NCBI GenBank assembly: GCA_030646755.1
Contig: JAUSKU010000068.1
Coordinates: 1 to 53,439 of the forward strand
Source of the DNA: Deltaproteobacteria bacterium
GTDB taxonomy: Bacteria > Desulfobacterota > JAENJC01
Length of the DNA stretch: 53,439 nt
Direction: 5' to 3'
Below are positions 50,533 through 53,439 of the stretch, one piece after another. How positions within the stretch are numbered: the first letter of the stretch is position 1; each line of letters opens with the position of its first letter. The position numbers and the translations under genes were made by a program. Below the pieces are notes generated by a model. That model was not told where the DNA came from, ran no database searches, and worked only from the letters and a program-made list of their open reading frames with translations.

Positions 50533-52032
50533 TTACGCCCTTCCGTATATCTCCGTCATCTCAGTAAGCTCCTTTTTTATGGAATGAGTTATATCCTTAT
50601 GCCTTAGGCGCCATCTCCAGTTCCCATCGCCGACCGAGGGGGTGTTCATCCTCCCCTCTTCTCCAAGACCCAGGATATCCTGCATCGGTATTATGGATGT
50701 GTTGGCGACGCTCATCATGGCGTGCCTTATAAAATCCAGATGGCTACTTTCCTCGCCCAGGATCTTCCCCATATACTTGAATATCCTTATCTTGTCCTCG
50801 TGGCTTGCCTCCCCGCTTAACCATCCCCTTATGGTGTTGTTGTCATGGGTGCCCGTATACACCACGCTGTTCTTTGTGATGTTGTGGGGTATGTAAGGGT
50901 TTGCAGGCATGTCTCCTCCGAAGGCGAATATGAGCAGCTTCATCCCCGGAAACTCGTAGGTGTTCATCACCTCCCGAACATCAGGGGTTATGACACCCAG
51001 GTCCTCTGCAATGAATGGGAGGGATGGGAAGTGTCTCACAAGGGTATCGAAGAAGTCGTAAACAGGGGCATCCACCCACCTCCCGTTCATTGCGGTAGTC
51101 TCCTGGGCGGGCACCTCCCAGTAGGCCACGAACCCCCTGAAGTGGTCGAGTCTCAGGGTATCGAAGAACTTCAGATTGTGCTCTATCCTCTTTATCCACC
51201 AGGTATATCCGTCCTCCTTGAGGGCGCTCCATGAGTAGACAGGTGTTCCCCAGAGCTGGCCAGTCTCGCTGAAATAGTCAGGGGGTACCCCTGAGACAAA
51301 ATCGGGCCTCTTTTCGCAGTTAAGCTTGAATAAGCAGGGATTTGTCCATACGTCGCAGCTGTCATAGCATACATATATGGGGAGGTCGCCTATTATCTTG
51401 ATGTTCCTTGCATTGCAGTAGCCTTTAAGCATATGCCACTGCTTGAAGAAGAGGTATTGCAGGAACTTTTCCTTGAGGATCCTTTCCTTGAGCCTATCGC
51501 TCCAGTCCTTTACGGCGTCCTCGCACCTGTCCCTGATCTCTTCAGGCCAGTCGCACCATGCAATCCCGTTAAAGTGGTCCTTGAGGGAGATGAAAAGTGC
51601 ATAATCGCCAAGCCATAGTTCATTCTCCACGCAAAACCTCTCGAACCCATAATCCTGGCCAATGTTTCCCCTGTATCTCTCGAATGCCCTGCCAAGGATT
51701 TTGTTCTTGTGCTCAGTGACCGCCTCATAATCGACCTTGTCGTCAGGAAATGAGGGCAGCTCGTCCAGGTCTGACATAGAGATGAGGTCTTCGGTGAGGA
51801 GGAGATCAGGGCTGATGAAAAGGGGATTCCCTGCAAAGGCTGAAAAGCTGCTGTATGGAGAGTTCCCGTGAGCCGTGGATGTGGGGTTCAGGGGAAGTAT
51901 CTGCCAGAGGCACTGCTTGGTCTCCACGAGGAAATCAGCGAACCTGTATGCCCCAGGGCCGAGATCACCTATCCCGTGCATTGACGGAAGGGACGATATG
52001 TGAAGGAGTATCCCGCTACCGCGTCTGTTCAT
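50533..52032 (-). CDS. malQ: 4-alpha-glucanotransferase (amylomaltase)
   Basis: 499 residues, GH77. N-terminal RRGSGILLHISSLPSMHGIGDLGP; catalytic Asp in LRLDHFRGF, Glu in FIAEDLGVITPDV, and Asp in VYTGTHDNNTIRGW. It transfers maltooligosaccharyl units during glycogen or maltodextrin turnover. No other glycogen gene is adjacent. Confidence 0.96.
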   Translation of the reverse strand: MNRRGSGILLHISSLPSMHGIGDLGPGAYRFADFLVETKQCLWQILPLNPTSTAHGNSPYSSFSAFAGNPLFISPDLLLTEDLISMSDLDELPSFPDDKVDYEAVTEHKNKILGRAFERYRGNIGQDYGFERFCVENELWLGDYALFISLKDHFNGIAWCDWPEEIRDRCEDAVKDWSDRLKERILKEKFLQYLFFKQWHMLKGYCNARNIKIIGDLPIYVCYDSCDVWTNPCLFKLNCEKRPDFVSGVPPDYFSETGQLWGTPVYSWSALKEDGYTWWIKRIEHNLKFFDTLRLDHFRGFVAYWEVPAQETTAMNGRWVDAPVYDFFDTLVRHFPSLPFIAEDLGVITPDVREVMNTYEFPGMKLLIFAFGGDMPANPYIPHNITKNSVVYTGTHDNNTIRGWLSGEASHEDKIRIFKYMGKILGEESSHLDFIRHAMMSVANTSIIPMQDILGLGEEGRMNTPSVGDGNWRWRLRHKDITHSIKKELTEMTEIYGRA

Positions 52033-52185
52033 TATTAAGTCCTTGTAAGGCAGAAATTATGTATCCCACCAATTATAGTTGACAGAAGGGTTTAGTCAAG
52101 GATTCTTCTTTCCAATTTATCACATAGTTGCGTGTGCAAATAAAAGCTGATAATATAGCCATAGTTTAAAAATGGAGGTTTTAAT

Positions 52186-52440
52186 ATGCCTGTTCATCAA
52201 ATAAAGGAAACATATAAAGAGATTATATCAGCAGAAATTCAGAATCTTTCTGAAGCAGAGATGGAAAAGATTGTCAAGATGATACATTTTTTGAAGGTTG
52301 AATTTTTGAGCAAAAAAGGGAAGGTTCCGGAAGATGCCTTTAAAAAGGCAAGAGGTGCATGGAGTGACATCAATATTGAAGAGATCCATAAAAAACTTGA
52401 TGAGGCATGGAAAAATTGGAATCCCGCAATGTCTGCGTAG
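52186..52440 (+). CDS. Putative antitoxin of a PIN-domain module
   Basis: 84 residues, helical, with an N-terminal EIISAEIQNLSEAEMEKIVK segment and a C-terminal acidic and Trp-containing region. No named domain. Assigned as antitoxin because its end overlaps the following PIN-domain gene by 34 bp, the arrangement of type II modules. GGAGG precedes the ATG. Confidence 0.7.
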   Translation: MPVHQIKETYKEIISAEIQNLSEAEMEKIVKMIHFLKVEFLSKKGKVPEDAFKKARGAWSDINIEEIHKKLDEAWKNWNPAMSA

Positions 52441-52829
52441 ACACAGATGTAGTTATTGATTACCTTCGTGGCAAAAATAAAAATCAGGATATCCTTCCTG
52501 CCCTGATCAAAAGGCATGAAGTCTATATATCCCCGGTTTCAATTTACGAACTTTACTATGGTGGATACTATTCAGGGAAGCTTAAACCGGTTGATGACGT
52601 GTTGGCAATGATGATCCCATTTGACTGGACGGTTGAGGATTCTAAGAAAGCTGCTCAACTCCATGTGCTACTGTCAAAAGCGGGAGAAACACTAAGCGTG
52701 AAGGATGTCCTGATTGCGGGACAGTGTATTTCAAGAGCTATCCCGGTGATAACGAGAAATATCGCTCACTTTAAGAGAATCAAAGGGTTAAAAGTAGTTG
52801 ATGGTACCGTGTATTTAGATTCCAACTAA
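52407..52829 (+). CDS. PIN-domain ribonuclease toxin (VapC family)
   Basis: 140 residues. PIN sites: VCVDTDVVIDYLRGK (Asp), VSIYELYYGGYY (Glu), VKDVLIAGQCISRA (Asp) and ITRNIAHFKRI. The first ~8 residues overlap the antitoxin frame. It is the third VapC-like toxin in the window. Confidence 0.9.
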   Translation: MEKLESRNVCVDTDVVIDYLRGKNKNQDILPALIKRHEVYISPVSIYELYYGGYYSGKLKPVDDVLAMMIPFDWTVEDSKKAAQLHVLLSKAGETLSVKDVLIAGQCISRAIPVITRNIAHFKRIKGLKVVDGTVYLDSN

Positions 52830-52917
52830 TCTCCGCTTCTTCCCCCTCTCAACACTGCCTCAAGATCCAAGCCGTAAACCTTATGTCATTCGGTGATTGT
52901 CGTGAAGGACGCTTGGG

Positions 52918-52988
52918 CAAATCCCCCTCAATCTACCCGCAGGGCATAAACCCCTTTTGCAAAGGGGGAAGCGGAGCAGGGGGATTTT
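52918..52988. repeat. Palindromic repeat with AAATCCCCCT ends
   Basis: AAATCCCCCT near 52919 and AGGGGGATTT near 52978-52987 form inverted ends. Between them, CCCCTTTTGCAAAGGGG is a second palindrome and the AATCTACCCGCAGGG stretch recurs at 19660. The spacer 52830-53010 shows no gene. Confidence 0.7.
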
Positions 52989-53010
52989 ATAGAATTGGGA
53001 CTGTCCATAG

Positions 53011-53316
53011 TCAAAGCCCTTTGTTTCTGATCGCAATCTCAGCCGAGAGGATCGTCTTGTAGTGATTAACAACTGTATCCGGCAGCTTGTCTAAGAGGGC
53101 AATGATCTCATTATAAATACGGCTTCTTTTCCCATATGCAGTGACAGATTCAGCTACCTTTGCCGAAGGTTCCTTCCCCTTTTCAAACAGCACGGAGATT
53201 TGAACGCCAAGGGCCTTGGCAATCCTTTCAAGAGACTTCTTCGTAAATCCCCGTTTCCCATTTTCAATATAATTGATATGTCCCTGCGTCAGATCGCATC
53301 TAATTCCATTTCTAAT
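53011..53316 (-). CDS. XRE-family helix-turn-helix regulator, truncated at its N-terminus
   Basis: The frame is open from the repeat edge and gives RCDLTQGHINYIENGKRGFT, then SLERIAKALGVQISVLFEKG. This is the second half of an HTH_3 domain plus a C-terminal helical tail of about 45 residues (SRIYNEIIALLDKLPDTVVN) ending in IRNKGL. The first ~15 residues of the domain are replaced by the terminal repeat, which puts an in-frame stop at 53317-53319. No start codon is available, so the gene is truncated here by the repeat or by the assembly. Confidence 0.8.
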   Translation of the reverse strand: MRNGIRCDLTQGHINYIENGKRGFTKKSLERIAKALGVQISVLFEKGKEPSAKVAESVTAYGKRSRIYNEIIALLDKLPDTVVNHYKTILSAEIAIRNKGL

Positions 53317-53439
53317 TCATAAGTGAATTAATAATCCACGGCCAAGCAACAATAGACTTCACACGTTTGCTATCCAACTCCATTTCCCGTAACGATGACG
53401 ATAAATTGTTTTCAAGAGCATCAATGCTGTCAAAAACTC
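53299..53439. repeat. Right copy of 141-bp terminal inverted repeat
   Basis: Exact reverse complement of 1-141. It contains the mirror copy of the unidentified ORF end (53312-53437, minus strand). It adjoins the truncated XRE regulator. Confidence 0.95.

Overview
The window looks like a metagenome-assembled contig from a Gram-negative bacterium of Nitrospirota or deltaproteobacterial type. The lineage is inferred, not proven. The grounds are the conserved order proA-nadD-rsfS-rlmH-dksA-lapB-gpmI, LPS-assembly-type LapA/LapB domains, a NuoG-like selenocysteine formate dehydrogenase, heme o synthase, and many RAYT/REP and GC-rich palindromic repeats. No rRNA or tRNA gene was recognised. The two contig ends carry a perfect 141-bp inverted repeat (1-141 and 53299-53439), which most simply reflects an assembly-graph break at a repeated element.

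Region by region. 1-12 kb: a minus-strand housekeeping operon (proA, nadD, rsfS, rlmH, a DksA/TraR-like zinc-finger gene, a LapA-LapB fusion, gpmI, comF), with a GAF-GGDEF protein near the left end. Between proA and nadD an accessory block has split an AlbA_2-type ATP-binding gene. It holds a DUF262/DUF1524 (GmrSD-like) restriction protein, a RAYT transposase and its REP sequences. 11.8-16.4 kb: small metabolic genes (BFD-like ferredoxin, YwbE, YaeQ, DUF3820), an ADP-forming acyl-CoA synthetase alpha chain, fdhD and a Na+/Ca2+ exchanger. 16.5-19.7 kb: an accessory strip with a brnTA module whose toxin is broken by a 157-bp MITE-like element, a second palindromic element with a 5-bp target duplication, a MazEF-type module, and an apparent solitary integron gene cassette with an attC-like site. 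19.8-26 kb: methylthioadenosine phosphorylase, PfkB kinase, ThiC and a Sec-containing formate dehydrogenase with a readable SECIS hairpin. 26-29 kb: AbiU2-like HEPN protein, beta-carbonic-anhydrase-like protein, histone-deacetylase-fold amidohydrolase.

29-38.9 kb is the most unusual part. A stand-alone RNA polymerase beta-prime paralogue keeps the catalytic NADFDGD motif, but its trigger loop is rewritten and a domain after it is missing. It is followed by a RAYT transposase, a RES-domain (NADase-type) protein, and a 1426-residue protein fusing a tyrosine-recombinase-like region to a SNF2 helicase. About fourteen REP copies lie here. Several sit in frame inside coding regions (beta-prime paralogue, helicase), and two supply stop codons.

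38.9-53 kb: gyrA with a lipoprotein TPR gene, a histidine kinase, uppP, beta-CASP metallohydrolase, ruvB-DUF2905, ctaB and malQ, punctuated by VapBC-type toxin-antitoxin modules, remnants of an antitoxin and a WYL regulator, and a 5'-truncated XRE regulator at the right end. Overall this is a stable chromosomal backbone with repeat-driven accessory insertions placed between, and sometimes inside, ordinary genes.
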